Below are positions 1 through 9,763 of a stretch of 64,000 nt of DNA, in pieces (position 1 is the stretch's first letter; every line of letters starts with the position of its first letter). This DNA comes from Prevotellaceae bacterium. GTDB taxonomy: Bacteria > Bacteroidota > Bacteroidia > Bacteroidales > Paludibacteraceae. The stretch lies in contig JACJXK010000010.1 of the NCBI GenBank assembly GCA_020636675.1, forward strand, positions 1 to 64,000. The letters are read 5' to 3'. The notes under the pieces are model-generated. The model was not told the DNA's origin and searched no databases. It saw only the letters and a program-made list of their open reading frames with translations. A program made the translations under genes and the position numbers.

Positions 1-343
1 CACAGCATCAAACCCAGGAATGGTAATTACAGTCTGTTCTACGATAGTTAATTCAGATTTTTTTCTAATAACGATATTGTTTTTAAATAATAAATCAATA
101 AGTTACAAGTATTTATGTTTGAAATAAATTCATGTACTTTTGTCAGGAGCTAACCCTGAGGGATTTAGTTTAACACGCGGTCATAAAATATTGGGGGTTA
201 ATTGGTTTTCTGGGTTAAGCACCCGCTGGTAAGGTTCTTGTCGGTTGACAGATTCGTAGCCACAAATTCCCCAACGATTTTATACCTCCAAACGTTAGCG
301 GCTATAATTTAACGACATTGCAAACACAAACAGACAAGACAAA
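1..343. other. Non-coding left edge with cassette-boundary sequence
   Basis: No gene with a start codon is visible. Positions 1-100 read open on the minus strand without a start codon, so a gene end running in from outside the window cannot be excluded. From about 185 the sequence can fold: TTGGGGGT (191-198) pairs with ACCTCCAA (284-291) with one wobble, around an inner GGG/CCC hairpin near 212-224. This ends at the GTTAGCGGC motif directly before the first small gene. The arrangement resembles the foldable recombination sites that separate gene cassettes, but that is inference. Confidence 0.35.
294..302 (+). repeat. GTTAGCGGC cassette-boundary motif (left)
   Basis: This 9-base motif is the exact inverse of GCCGCTAAC at 1097-1105. 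The pair brackets the two small membrane-protein genes, as expected for the ends of a mobile cassette. Confidence 0.45.
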
Positions 344-529
344 ATGAACAAACAACTTCCACTTATTCTAATCATTGCCGGGACTCTTCTGTTTCTCGTA
401 GGACTTCTTTTCACAACACTAAAGTGGCCAGACATGTTTTACGGCACTTACAGCGGATCTTTTTTAATTGTAATCGGACTTATCCTATTCATAATTAAAA
501 AACAAAATGGCAAATCCGACAACACATAG
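344..529 (+). CDS. Small two-helix membrane protein
   Basis: A 61-residue protein with two predicted membrane helices (about residues 5-25 and 36-51) separated by a short KWPDMFYG-type loop, ending in a charged Lys-rich tail. I do not recognise a family with an assigned function; similar short double-helix proteins are common in Bacteroidetes. It starts at ATG 344 behind an A-rich leader and its end overlaps the next gene by 23 bases, so the two are probably translated together. Both lie between inverted GTTAGCGGC-type motifs, which suggests they moved as one cassette. Function unknown. Confidence 0.6.
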   Translation: MNKQLPLILIIAGTLLFLVGLLFTTLKWPDMFYGTYSGSFLIVIGLILFIIKKQNGKSDNT

Positions 530-1085
530 AGTGTTAGTGACAACTGGTTGTTTGATGTGGTGTGCCTCATTCTTTGGTGAGGCATTTCAGGGACAACCAT
601 ATTCAACCGTTGGAATTATTATATCACCAACCTTGACATTAATTGGTATATTCTATTGGTTCAAATATTATCGTTTGACAAGGGGACACTATCCAAAATT
701 TAAAACTATTTGGGACAACACCATAATCATTGGTGGAGAATTCACATTACGCTTTGAGTTTCTGATAAAGCATATTTTGGAGTTTTGGACTGCTTGTATT
801 TTATTTTGGATGGGACTTGTTTTAATTATGGTATTGACTTTTAGACGTTCTGAGGCATTTGAAGCGACAAAAAACTATTGTCAAACCAATCAAGAAATTC
901 TTTCACAGACAGGAGAGATAAAATACTTTGGCGTTTTAGTGGGAGGTAATATGTCAGATGCTGGACAAGGTGGCAAAGCAGACCTTTCATTTACAATTAT
1001 AGGGACAAAAGGAAATTTTAGTGCTAACTCAAAACTGACTAAAAAAAATGGTGTTTGGGCAGTTGAAAATTTAAACTTGAAATGA
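507..1085 (+). CDS. Membrane protein with a Coa1-like C-terminal domain
   Basis: A 192-residue protein with about three hydrophobic segments in the first 115 residues, followed by a soluble domain. The C-terminal part, with the pattern SGEIKYFGVLVGG-like turn and a closing Lys/Asn-rich GVWAVENL segment, resembles the cytochrome-oxidase assembly factor 1 (Coa1) family found in many short Bacteroidetes membrane proteins; I judge this by eye only. The start at ATG 507 overlaps the upstream small gene in another frame. The gene ends 11 bases before the GCCGCTAAC boundary motif, so it is likely cassette cargo. A role in respiration is not implied by context. Confidence 0.55.
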   Translation: MANPTTHRVLVTTGCLMWCASFFGEAFQGQPYSTVGIIISPTLTLIGIFYWFKYYRLTRGHYPKFKTIWDNTIIIGGEFTLRFEFLIKHILEFWTACILFWMGLVLIMVLTFRRSEAFEATKNYCQTNQEILSQTGEIKYFGVLVGGNMSDAGQGGKADLSFTIIGTKGNFSANSKLTKKNGVWAVENLNLK

Positions 1086-1096
1086 AAAGTAGTACA

Positions 1097-1105
1097 GCCG
1101 CTAAC
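1097..1105 (+). repeat. GCCGCTAAC cassette-boundary motif (right)
   Basis: Exact inverse of the motif at 294-302. The following sequence (to about 1200) has no gene and looks like a truncated boundary site joined to the recombinase stump. Confidence 0.45.
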
Positions 1106-1205
1106 AAACAAGAATCTGAGCGGTGCATATCGTCCAGCTATGATTCAGTACCCAAACTACATCCCGGCAAGTTGACCGCTAGAGCCAAAAATTCGGAATT
1201 ATTCC

Positions 1206-1532
1206 ATGTACTTACTGAGGGTTTTTAATAGTTTGGCAAGCAAGATTTTGGACTATAGGATTGGAAGCGTTTGGGCTGCAAACCCATGCGAGTACGGAGA
1301 AAATTTGACAGATATACAAGTCATGCTCGGTCACGAAAGTAGCAAGACCACAGAGATTCACACCCATGTAATAGCAGTAAACAATAAAAAAACTTTTGAT
1401 ATTTTATTAAATATAACTAATTTAGAAACTGTAATAAAAACAATTATAAACATAACGGATATATACGTAATAGAAGAGCGGAGTTACGTATATAGGGATG
1501 TTGGTGGCAATATAAAGAAACGATACTGCTAA
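1206..1532 (+). pseudogene. Tyrosine recombinase, C-terminal stump
   Basis: The readable frame contains a LTDIQVMLGHESSKTTEIH-type segment followed by a THV motif. This is the typical end of XerC/IntI-like tyrosine recombinases, where LGH-SSKTTE precedes the catalytic Tyr of the IYTHV motif. Here the Tyr position reads His (EIHTHV), and everything upstream (core-binding domain, first catalytic Arg) is missing or unrecognisable. It is therefore a dead fragment. It lies between two cassette-like units, so it may be what remains of the recombinase that assembled them. Confidence 0.7.
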
Positions 1533-1580
1533 TAATAAATCATGAGTAATATATTTAAGAATCTTACGGCACACAACACG

Positions 1581-1645
1581 CCGTATACTGCATAGCCTGC
1601 CGCAGGCGCAACCCAGGCTACGCAGCATACGGACATCCGTTGGAC
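1581..1645. repeat. Imperfect 19-bp palindrome with GTTGGAC end (attC-like)
   Basis: The left arm 1581-1599 and right arm 1614-1632 are inverse copies differing at two positions, both compatible with G-T pairing, around a 14-base loop that itself contains a GCCTGC/GCAGGC inversion. A GTTGGAC at 1639-1645 fits the GTTRRRY right core of integron attC sites, and an AAC sits outside the left arm (1574-1576). The ankyrin gene begins 37 bases further on. Confidence 0.45.
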
Positions 1646-1681
1646 ACAATTAAAGCTATCAATTTAACAGCAATACAAACT

Positions 1682-3766
1682 ATGCGTAAAAAAGAGATGA
1701 AGCTTCAAATTGCAGCTCATGACTGCAACCTGGAGGAAATAAAAAAGGCCTTAACCAAAGGTTGGTTTTCAAAAGCAGCCGATATAAATTTCAGGTTCGA
1801 CAACAATGAAACCGCGTTACATATAGCAATGACCAAAGCGGATGAAAATTGTGTGAAATTTTTACTAGACAATGGTGCATCAATTAATGCTGTTAACAAT
1901 AACGGTAAAACACCGCTGATGAAAGCTATTAAACTAAAACATATTAAAATTGCTAACTTATTAATCGATTCTGGAGCCGATATAGAAATTGAAACAAAAA
2001 GCACAGTGAGTGCCTTTACTTTTGCTCTAATAATTAAAAACGAAAAACTTGCCATCCGCCTTTTGCCACAGAATTTAAAACTGCTTGAAACTAAAATAAA
2101 AGGTAAATCTCCATTCCAGGTTGCGATTGAGAATAATATGGTAAAACTTGCCCTTCTATTAGCCGATAAAAATATCGATTTAAGAATCGACGAGGGTTCG
2201 GGGCTGTTTTATCCATTAACTTTTTGCATCGAACAAAACCAGCTTACTTTGCTTGAAACCATGCTCAATAAAGGAGCTGATGCCAATTACATAGACAATA
2301 AAAATAAAAGCGTTTTTATTGAAGCAATAAGACAAAACAATCTCGCTGCAGTTGAATTGTTCATTAAGTTTGGGGCTCATACAAACGGGACAGATGGCCA
2401 AATGGGTATTCCCTTAATTGAATCAATTCACACCAGGAATTCCAAAATGGTCGAATTGCTCCTCAATAATGGCGCTGATCCTAACCTGGCAGCCAAAGGC
2501 ATGCTCTTGCCTCTATTCGAAGCAATTCATGTATCTGAAATAGGAATCGTCAGGTTATTATTGAACAAAGGAGCAAATCCAAATAATACGAACGAGCTTT
2601 CAGGCCTTCCTTTATGCGAAGCTATTCGCACAAAAAACCTTGAAATTGTAGAATTGATGGTAAAAAAAGGGGCCAATGTAAACGCGATTGATGATACAGG
2701 ACAACACCCCTTGTTTGAAGCCTGTAAAAGCCAAAATGTTGGAATATTTTCTTATCTGATCGATCATGGAGCAAAATTATCGGTTATAAAAAAAGAACAC
2801 AGTAGTTTTTCCTCAGAAATGTTATTCCGCCTGATAAAAGAGGAAAAGGAAAAAGAAGCGATTGAATTGGTACACGATGGAGCATACCTTGATGATGTAT
2901 TTTACGATAACGATGGAGTAATTGAAGATAGCCTGTTGGTAAAAGCTTTGTTTCGCAATCAGCGAAAATTAGTATGCGAAATGATAATTCATGGCGCCGA
3001 CGTGAACAAAACTCCCTATCGCTCAGCATTCAGTATTGCTTGCGATCGAAGTTTTAATGAAATAATTTTAATGCTACTCGCTCTAAATGTTAATCCATTA
3101 GAAACTGATGGCATTGACTATCTCATTATAAACCAAAAAACTGAAATATTAGATTTCATTATTTCGCAAAACCAAAGCACAGATTGGAAAAGCATCATCC
3201 TCACTAAAGCCATCAATACTTTAAGTGTAGAAGTGATAAAACTTTTATTATCGCGGTGCTCAAAAACTGATATAACCCAAAATATCATTGACTTGCTAAT
3301 TGGAAAAGGATACAATGACTTAGCCAAAAAAGCACAGTCGGTTTTAAATGGAGAGAAAGTGAATTACAAGCCCGACCTAATAGCGGAGGAAGTACAAAAA
3401 ACAATATTAAGCATTAGAGCCCAGTTCAAATGGTACGATGGAAAATTAGACAAATCAACAATTGAAGAAATACTTAAAACCGTGAAAAAGATAGGTTCAA
3501 AAAGATTCTTTAAATATTTTGATATTGATCAATTAATGAAATTTAGCGAATATGATGAATTGTCTGAATACCTGGAAGATCGGTGCAGTGATTTTGGATC
3601 AAGAATACTAAAAACAACAGAAACAATTAAGGTGGATTGCGAACGTTGTCATGGAAGTGGCGAAAGAGGATGGGTGCGTGTCCCATATACCGACCGTGAT
3701 TGGGAAAAAGAATCATGCGATTCCTGCGGAGGATTAGGTTATATGATAATCCGCAATACGGACTAA
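1682..3766 (+). CDS. Ankyrin-repeat protein with a DnaJ-type zinc-finger-like end
   Basis: A 694-residue protein. Residues of about 25-480 form a long run of ankyrin repeats, recognisable from recurring TALHIAM, LLDNGA, LLLNNGADPN and GANVNAIDD-type segments. Ankyrin stacks bind other proteins, and no enzymatic domain is visible. Residues 653-686 hold two CxxCxGxG motifs (Cys653/656 and Cys679/682), like half of a DnaJ zinc-binding domain. No signal peptide is seen, so it is probably cytoplasmic. I chose ATG 1682; the reading frame is open back to a TTG at 1640 inside the palindrome. The stop overlaps the end of the convergent transposase remnant by four bases. The gene is AT-rich like other cassette cargo. 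The partner is unknown. Confidence 0.8.
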   Translation: MRKKEMKLQIAAHDCNLEEIKKALTKGWFSKAADINFRFDNNETALHIAMTKADENCVKFLLDNGASINAVNNNGKTPLMKAIKLKHIKIANLLIDSGADIEIETKSTVSAFTFALIIKNEKLAIRLLPQNLKLLETKIKGKSPFQVAIENNMVKLALLLADKNIDLRIDEGSGLFYPLTFCIEQNQLTLLETMLNKGADANYIDNKNKSVFIEAIRQNNLAAVELFIKFGAHTNGTDGQMGIPLIESIHTRNSKMVELLLNNGADPNLAAKGMLLPLFEAIHVSEIGIVRLLLNKGANPNNTNELSGLPLCEAIRTKNLEIVELMVKKGANVNAIDDTGQHPLFEACKSQNVGIFSYLIDHGAKLSVIKKEHSSFSSEMLFRLIKEEKEKEAIELVHDGAYLDDVFYDNDGVIEDSLLVKALFRNQRKLVCEMIIHGADVNKTPYRSAFSIACDRSFNEIILMLLALNVNPLETDGIDYLIINQKTEILDFIISQNQSTDWKSIILTKAINTLSVEVIKLLLSRCSKTDITQNIIDLLIGKGYNDLAKKAQSVLNGEKVNYKPDLIAEEVQKTILSIRAQFKWYDGKLDKSTIEEILKTVKKIGSKRFFKYFDIDQLMKFSEYDELSEYLEDRCSDFGSRILKTTETIKVDCERCHGSGERGWVRVPYTDRDWEKESCDSCGGLGYMIIRNTD

Positions 3767-4709
3767 GCAAATCCCAATCTTTTGTTGTATACTCGATGCT
3801 TAAAATCAGTGACGTAACCGACAGCGGCAGACAGTAGACGGTCAAATTGCCGTTCCCCGAAGTACCGTCGGTTGAACTTGTAGCAGAACTCGTTCAGATA
3901 CTCCTGAAGGTATTCCGGCTTGATGCCATGGTATATGCCCGCAAGCCGCGTCTTGGCGTTGGATATCGCTATGTGTGGCCCATGGAAGAACCTTGCTCTA
4001 TCCTCGGCATTAATCTTACGTCCGAATACTCCTTGAAGATGTCCGGAAATGAACGCGCATTTCGTGCCGTCGCCCACCACGGACGAATCCTTGTCGACCT
4101 TCACCTTCACCACGCCATCTATCGTGTCCGCCTTCGCATCCGGGATGACGACCATCTTGATGTGGTTGACCTTCTTCTCCTTCTTGCCTGGTTTCGGATT
4201 TTCGACGGACTTGCTTTCCGCCATCACAAGCACCTTCGTCTTGGATTGGCTGCCGGCTCCCCGTTTTTGGGGGCGTCGTCCTTCTCTTCTTCCTTCACCC
4301 GTGGAAAGAAGCCTTCGTCTATCTCCGACATTGCCCTTCAACGTGTGTTCCGTCCCTTTTGCCCATGACGCTGCGCAGACAGGAGCATCTCCCATGCTGG
4401 TTGGTAGCGTGTGCCCCAACTGCCGCTGGAGTTCGAGTGCGGAGAACGTGCCATTCTTGGTGGCGATCAGCAGGTGCATGGTCACGAACCAGTATCGGAA
4501 CAGGCTTCTGAGTTTTTCCATTACCGTGCCCTTTCGGATGCTTTTCCTATGATGGCACTTCTTGCATTCGTAGCAGAGCTTGTCTCGCTTCAGGTACCAT
4601 TCCTTGTGCCCGCATTTGGGACAGACGTGGACATCTCTCTCCCTTAACTCCCTCAATTTTGATGCAAGACTCCTCGTCGGATATTTTGTGTGAACTCCAA
4701 CAATTTCAT
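3763..4709 (-). pseudogene. IS1595-type transposase, frameshifted
   Basis: The N-terminal zinc ribbon (VCPKCGHKEWY, then CKKCHHR), the FRYWF--MHLL segment, a KTKVLVMAES stretch and the closing EFCYKFNRRYFGE-FDRL block identify an ISXO2/IS1595-family DDE transposase. The frame is broken at several points. The start region (ATG 4709) shifts near 4670. The block with the first catalytic Asp (IDEGFF) lies in another frame around 4300-4330. The segment around 4000-4060 is scrambled relative to the family. Terminal inverted repeats were not recognised. The element separates the ankyrin gene from the conjugation gene wreck and cannot be active. Confidence 0.85.
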
Positions 4710-4789
4710 TTCAATGCCGATTTTATATATGCTCAAAGTTGGCGTTTATGCCGGGTTTATGCAAATTTTCAGTGGGACATATTGCGGAT

Positions 4790-5365
4790 TATCATATTAA
4801 AAACATTGAAACGAAGTTTTAAAACAATTGTTTTCGAATCGTATTTGTGTGCCTTTAGGCAGTAATTGAGATACCCTTGTGGAGTTCAAATTTTGCCGAA
4901 CAAAACGGCAAAAATTATGTGTTGACGGGGCAAGTCCCAATGCTTGCCCTCTCGCAAGACCTTTCTGAACCGACCTGTTGAGGCACGGGAGCACGTTAAA
5001 CGTTTTCACGAACTCTTTTTACATTATCGCCTGATAAATGCGATTGAAAGTAATAAAACGAGCCTTATTCTTGGTTGATAAAAATTTTCCTACTATAAAG
5101 ATTCCGAAAAAAGGCTACTATAACCGTATCATTAGGTGGCAGTATCAATCAGGCAATTCAGGGATAGTATCATGTGATTTTGCGTTATCCGTACAAATCG
5201 ACATATGCTTGGGCAATTTATTATCCGGTTAGAGTAATGTTACCGAACGAAGTTTAGAAACGAAATGCACTTACTAATTCGCTCAGCGTGATAATACCTT
5301 ACAGGAGTTTCACAATGAGGCTTCTGAAATTATTCAAACCGTATTTGCGGTAATTGACCGCTAAG
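4790..5365 (+). pseudogene. traK: Conjugative transposon protein TraK, decayed
   Basis: Pieces in all three frames match Bacteroides-type TraK in order: LKNIET near the start, LALSQDLS (about 4945-4970), a YYNRI block near 5120, and NVTERSLETKC then LTNS around 5240-5280. TraK is a membrane-anchored (VirB8-like) part of the mating apparatus. Many small indels and stops make it non-functional. Boundaries are approximate; it is followed immediately by a traL remnant, preserving the canonical order. Confidence 0.75.
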
Positions 5366-5377
5366 AAAGGGGACTTT

Positions 5378-5643
5378 ATGAATCATAGATTTTTACAACG
5401 TGGATGAAATTGACTATCCTTGTCTCCTTTGCGGAAAAACCTACCCGATGAAACGCTTGATAGTGTTCCAATTTTCGGAACAATATTATGTAGGCTATTT
5501 CTATGCCCATTATCAGCTCAATATATCGATGGGAAAACGCGAGGCAGAAAAGAATGATGGAGTTACAGCACATTGAAGGATTGAAATTGCAACACAGAAC
5601 GACATATTAATATTTTAATCACAGAGTGCGAGGCAATCTGACA
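5378..5643 (+). pseudogene. traL: Conjugative transposon protein TraL, decayed
   Basis: The remnant begins at ATG 5378 (MNHRFLQR, then DEIDY and LCGKTYP in shifting frames). It ends with a GKREAEK and an LQHIEGLKLQH-type segment that resembles the C-terminus of Bacteroides TraL, a short single-helix inner-membrane protein. There are several frameshifts. The identification rests mostly on position between traK and traM plus these short matches. Confidence 0.6.
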
Positions 5644-6871
5644 ATGAAACAACAGGTAACGGCAAACCCTGCTTGTCTAATGAGCAGCAACAAAAGATTA
5701 AAAAATATACAGTATTTGTTTTAATGTTTGTCATTTTCGGGGCAAGCATGTGGTTGATTTTGCTTCGGCAGATGAAAACAGAACTAGCAGGTTTAATACT
5801 GATATTCCTATGCCAACCAATGAAAGTATTGTTGGCGACAAACAGGATGCTTATGACAAGAACAATTTATGCAAAAACAAGGTGAACGGATGAGGTCGCC
5901 TCGCCGATTCAGCCCATGCTTGGCGATAATTCTAAAAGTCAAAGTGGTGGCTTATTTCACAGACGGAGCGAAGATTGGATAACAAGCAACATGCAATCCA
6001 GAAGACAGCAAGCATCCATTCAATATTCAGCAAATGCCTATCGGGATATGAACGAGTTTGGGAACTTTCTATGAACTTCCGAAAGAATCCTAAAGAACGT
6101 CTGAAGAAAGAATTAGAGTGGAATTGAAAACCAAATGGATGACTCACAAAGTCAAAAAATGCACAGACAACCAATTAACGTTGATGGAGAAACTTTTTCA
6201 AATGGCAGCTAAATATTTGCCAATGAACGGAAAAGCATGTCCGCCTGTATGTGAAATTACAGCAAACTCGACAAAGGGAAATGCAACGTAAGACCGCGCT
6301 ATCCTGGTAAACAGGTTGAAGAACGCATTGTTCTGCATTACCACAAGGAAGAGATGTTGTCAAAGCATTCAGCAAACCCTGCAATGAAGCTTTTAACACC
6401 GTGAATGAAGAAGCGCAACAGGAACGAAAAGCCTATTTCCGCTTGTATCCACGATGGCAATGATTATGGACGGACAAAATGTCCGTTTACGTTTCATGAA
6501 CCTGTACAGGCAAACGGTATTGTTATCCCACGTAATACATTAATAACAGGGACGGCTAAAATAATAAGTTTGAATATTCTGTCAATTCATTAGAATATGA
6601 GAAAATTCTTCCTGGTTAGTACAGATTTTGATAAAGCGATGGGTACTGGGCATTTTATTCCCAATATGCAGGAACCAATGCAGCTAAGCAAATTTTTTTG
6701 CCAATATGTACAAGGTAGTACAAGTATCAGCCTTTCATCAGACGCAAGAACAAGTGCTGGCAGATATGGGATGTAGCGTTATTCAGGGAACTTCTCAATT
6801 CTTTTCCAAGAAAGTACCTAAGTGAAAGTACACTTCGAAAGGGCTATAAAGTATTATTAATATCAAAATAA
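5644..6871 (+). pseudogene. traM: Conjugative transposon protein TraM, decayed
   Basis: Starts MKQQVTANPA at 5644, with the SNEQQQKIKKYTVF segment in a shifted frame. It continues through recognisable TraM blocks: a PMP-type linker, a QQ-AYR--GTFYE segment near 6020-6080, and LMEKLFQMAAKY near 6180-6215. It closes with an I-QGTSQFF-KKVP segment near 6780-6825 that matches the TraM C-terminus. TraM is a VirB10-like component spanning the periplasm. There are multiple stops and frameshifts along the whole length. Confidence 0.8.
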
Positions 6872-6906
6872 TAACTAAAATGTACAACCACTAAAATCAA
6901 TTTAAA

Positions 6907-7823
6907 ATGAACAGATTTTTTTACAGATTGCCTTTTATAGCAATCGCAATGAGCAGTGCAATCGCACAAGAACAACCTTCTACGGGAGATTTGCATAATG
7001 GTCTTACTGCCGCAAAAATTAGCTTTGACCGTATGATACCACCTATGGTCTGGAAGTTAGTTTTAATAGTAAAACCGTACACGCGTTATTTTCCTCTGTT
7101 ACACGTTCGTCGACGAACGTCCGACATTATAGCAGGCAAGGCGGACGGCTCGGAGAATGTTCTCCGTGTTAAAGCAGCCGTTGAAGGCTTTGAAAAAAAC
7201 AAATTTTTCGATTATTACCGATGAGGGAGTTTAGTAGCTCAATGAAATATGCCGACGAACCAATGAAATTAAATGTAGAAATGAAGGATTTTGTTCATGA
7301 TGGCGAGGCGGTAAATCGCCCTAATAATTCATTAGAAATTTACTTGAAAGAATTAGGCAACGAGTCGCCCAAAGTGGTAAATCTGATTATGAAATCCATT
7401 TATGAGAGCGACAAACGGGAGATAAAACACATCGGCTCTAAACGCTTTGGTATTCAATATTTGCTCAAAGGGATTTATACTTACAACGGCTTTTTGTATT
7501 TCCATACTCAAACAGAAAATGGCTCGCAAGTGCCGTTTGATGTTGATTTTATCCGCTTGAAACTTGTGGATAAAAAAGTAGCCAAACGCACTGCCATACA
7601 GGAAACGGTTATGCTGCCTGTCCGTGCCTACAATCACAATGTTCAGATAGCCGGAAAGAAAATGGAGCGCACTGTTTTTGCCCTTGAAAAATTTACTATT
7701 CCTAACAACAAACAACTGATAGTAGAACTTTTTGAGAAAAATGGAGGACGGCATCAAAAACTCATTGTTGAGAATGAAGATATTATCCGCGCCAAAGTGA
7801 TAAACGATTTAAAAGTGAAATAA
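6907..7823 (+). pseudogene. traN: Conjugative transposon protein TraN, frameshifted
   Basis: The first part reads in one frame (signal-peptide-like start at ATG 6907, then SDIIAGKADGSENVLRVKAA, typical of TraN). The second part (from about 7221 to the stop at 7823) reads in another and is a well preserved 200-residue C-terminal domain with YADEP, EMKDFVHD and RFGIQYLLKGIY-type blocks. TraN is the VirB9-like outer-membrane component of Bacteroides conjugation systems. At least one frameshift near 7200, and a garbled stretch around 7040-7110, inactivate it. It is the best preserved gene of the tra wreck. Confidence 0.85.
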
Positions 7824-7824
7824 C

Positions 7825-8381
7825 ATGAAGCGTCTAACATTTATATTGTCGCTTGCGTTATGCTTCGCCCTGTCGGGTGGAGCATACGCACAGCGTTACT
7901 TGCCAGCTGGACAGAGGAATATAGAATCTACGGCGGGTACAGTTAATGGTTTTAACTCTGGAACCCGAATAATAATGATGCTTTTCACGCGCAGCGCGTT
8001 TTCCACTTATACACAAACGGTAACCGTTGGGTATTGGGTAGCGAATATTTGAAAAAGGTTATCTGTACACATCGTAAGCCTGCCACAAGCGCAGCTTTAC
8101 GGTAGAAGGTGCATATTTAAAACTTGTCCGACAGGTAAAACGGTTTTCTCACCGGATTATCTGCTTGGCAGGTTACGAACAGTTAATTTGGAGCACAAAC
8201 TGTTGTTTGAGGGCAACTATCTGTGAACAAAGACGCTTTTCTTGTAGAAGTTGTTGACGCTCCTCGAAATGGAGACTTCTTTGACAGATTGGGCGGTATT
8301 CAAGGGAATGTAAGGAAAGGATGGCTGTTTGCCCATCTCTTGGAAAATCAATACCAATTTGGGTTAGAATTAAATTTATAA
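7825..8381 (+). pseudogene. traO: Conjugative transposon protein TraO, decayed
   Basis: The start (MKRLTFILSLALCFALSG, a signal peptide) closely matches TraO, an outer-membrane barrel-like conjugation protein, and begins one base after the traN stop. From about residue 45 the frame is lost. Short matches such as LAGYE and NKDAFL continue in other frames up to a plausible natural stop at 8379-8381. Confidence 0.8.
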
Positions 8382-8402
8382 CTCAATTTTAAATATAATA
8401 AA

Positions 8403-8844
8403 ATGAAACGATTTGCATCATATATGTTTATACACACTATTGCTCTCTGCAATGAGTCGGTGCCAGTTTTAGCTGTCAATTTATACTGATTTGGATATTC
8501 ATAGGATTACCTGTTTGATTTGGTCACTATGCCAGTACAAAAAAAAGATTGTCAAAGGTATTAGCAGAAATACGCTGTCAATTAAAGAAAGAGGGGATTA
8601 CAGTCAAACAACGTTTTATATCCGCTATTTCCAACCTGATGGAGGGGGAAATTGAAACTTGCGATGGTAGGATATTATTGCCCAACGACCTTTATATACT
8701 GACAAAAGATAGTGTTCCGCTATACTGCCACTCACAATGCAACTGACCAACAAACAATTGATGTGTATATTGAGGATATTTTGGGCAAGTGATAAAAAGT
8801 ACTTTTCATTCCAAAATGAAAGCGGAGAAGAAATGAACCTTTAA
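8403..8844 (+). pseudogene. traQ: DUF3872 (TraQ-type) conjugation protein, decayed
   Basis: Begins MKRF at 8403. Fragments such as TMPVQKK, FYIRYFQPDG, RYTATHN and QQTIDVYIED in successive frames match the DUF3872 lipoprotein-like family encoded after traO in Bacteroides conjugative transposons. Several frameshifts are present and the natural stop is at about 8842-8844. The gene symbol follows operon position. Confidence 0.7.
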
Positions 8845-9290
8845 AACGATTTTGTACTATGATTTTTATTGTGGGGTATATAATCTTCAGCGTCCTTTGC
8901 AACTTGTTGTTATCTATAAACAGAAGAATGCCCAACAGATATCAAATTGTGGAGTAAAGAGAAATCGAATAACTAATAATACGAAGAAGTATAGATAGCT
9001 TTTGAATACCGTCCGGATTTTTACAAAGAAATTACAACAAAAATAGGGAATAAATAAATTTCCTTATTATTGAATTGTTTTTCTACTTCTTTTCAGCATC
9101 TTCAAGGAATTAGATAGGCGGAAAACCACCTATCTAATTCCTTTTGATCGATCTAAAATATGCTTCTAATGCTCCAAACTGTTTAAATTCAATGACTAGT
9201 TCTGGTAAAACTGAAAGTGTAAAAAACGAACCTCAACCGGATGGGTTCAAGGCCTCGATCTTCTAAATTAAAAATCGTTTTATTTTGATT
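8845..9290. other. No recognisable gene
   Basis: About 450 bases at the end of the tra remnant. A hydrophobic fragment around 8858-8935 may be another decayed tra gene, but I cannot name it. A hairpin terminator lies at 9104-9146, and the rest is AT-rich without supported coding. Confidence 0.4.
9104..9146. terminator. Hairpin terminator, 15-bp stem
   Basis: 9104-9118 is the perfect inverse of 9129-9143 around a 10-base loop, with a T-run after the right arm and an A-rich left flank. It separates the tra remnants from the minus-strand thioredoxin remnant and may serve both directions. Confidence 0.65.
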
Positions 9291-9630
9291 TTAACAACAC
9301 TCATCAATAACTCTTTTAGTTCATCTTTTGGCAATTCTTTGAGTCATCTGAGGCGCTTCGCCCATCGGAATAAAGAAAGTGAAGGAATATGCGGATACCG
9401 AACAAAGCGGCTAATTCCTTTTTCGGTGTTTATTTTTGTAAATGTAGATCTTGTCGTCGTATTCGCAGCAAGTTCTTCGAGCACTGGTGCATATCATCTT
9501 ATGGAAGCACCAGTGGCATAGAAATCGATAGTGCAGGTTTGTCCCCCAGATATTTCCATTCTTGCGGATTGTTTTGAAAGTCCATTACTTTGGTTAAAAA
9601 TCTGTTTTGGGTTAATTGAATTGTTTTCAT
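9291..9630 (-). pseudogene. Thioredoxin, frameshifted
   Basis: Reading from ATG 9630, the start is MKTIQLTQNRFLTKV, then a KYLGDKPAL segment. In other frames follow PVLEELAA, KINTEK, then a SIPT-like and LPKDELKEL block. This is the order of a thioredoxin of about 110 residues whose natural stop would be at 9291-9293. The WCGPC active-site stretch falls in a corrupted segment near 9490-9520 and no CxxC survives. It is a disulfide reductase gene that has died; it belongs to the redox cluster to its right. Confidence 0.75.
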
Positions 9631-9763
9631 TTCTTTCTGCTTTTATTATTGTTTGTTTTATTTGAATAATTCTGACAAAAACCTAATTGTACAATAGCTA
9701 TTAGAATTAAATACAATCATAAATAATCTTTTCTTGTTCATTTTTAATCTGTTGTTTCTGACT

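Noticed and set aside
4049..4552. Plus-strand frames of up to 173 codons across 3847-4647
   Set aside because: Antisense to the IS1595-type transposase remnant, whose protein motifs are clear on the minus strand.
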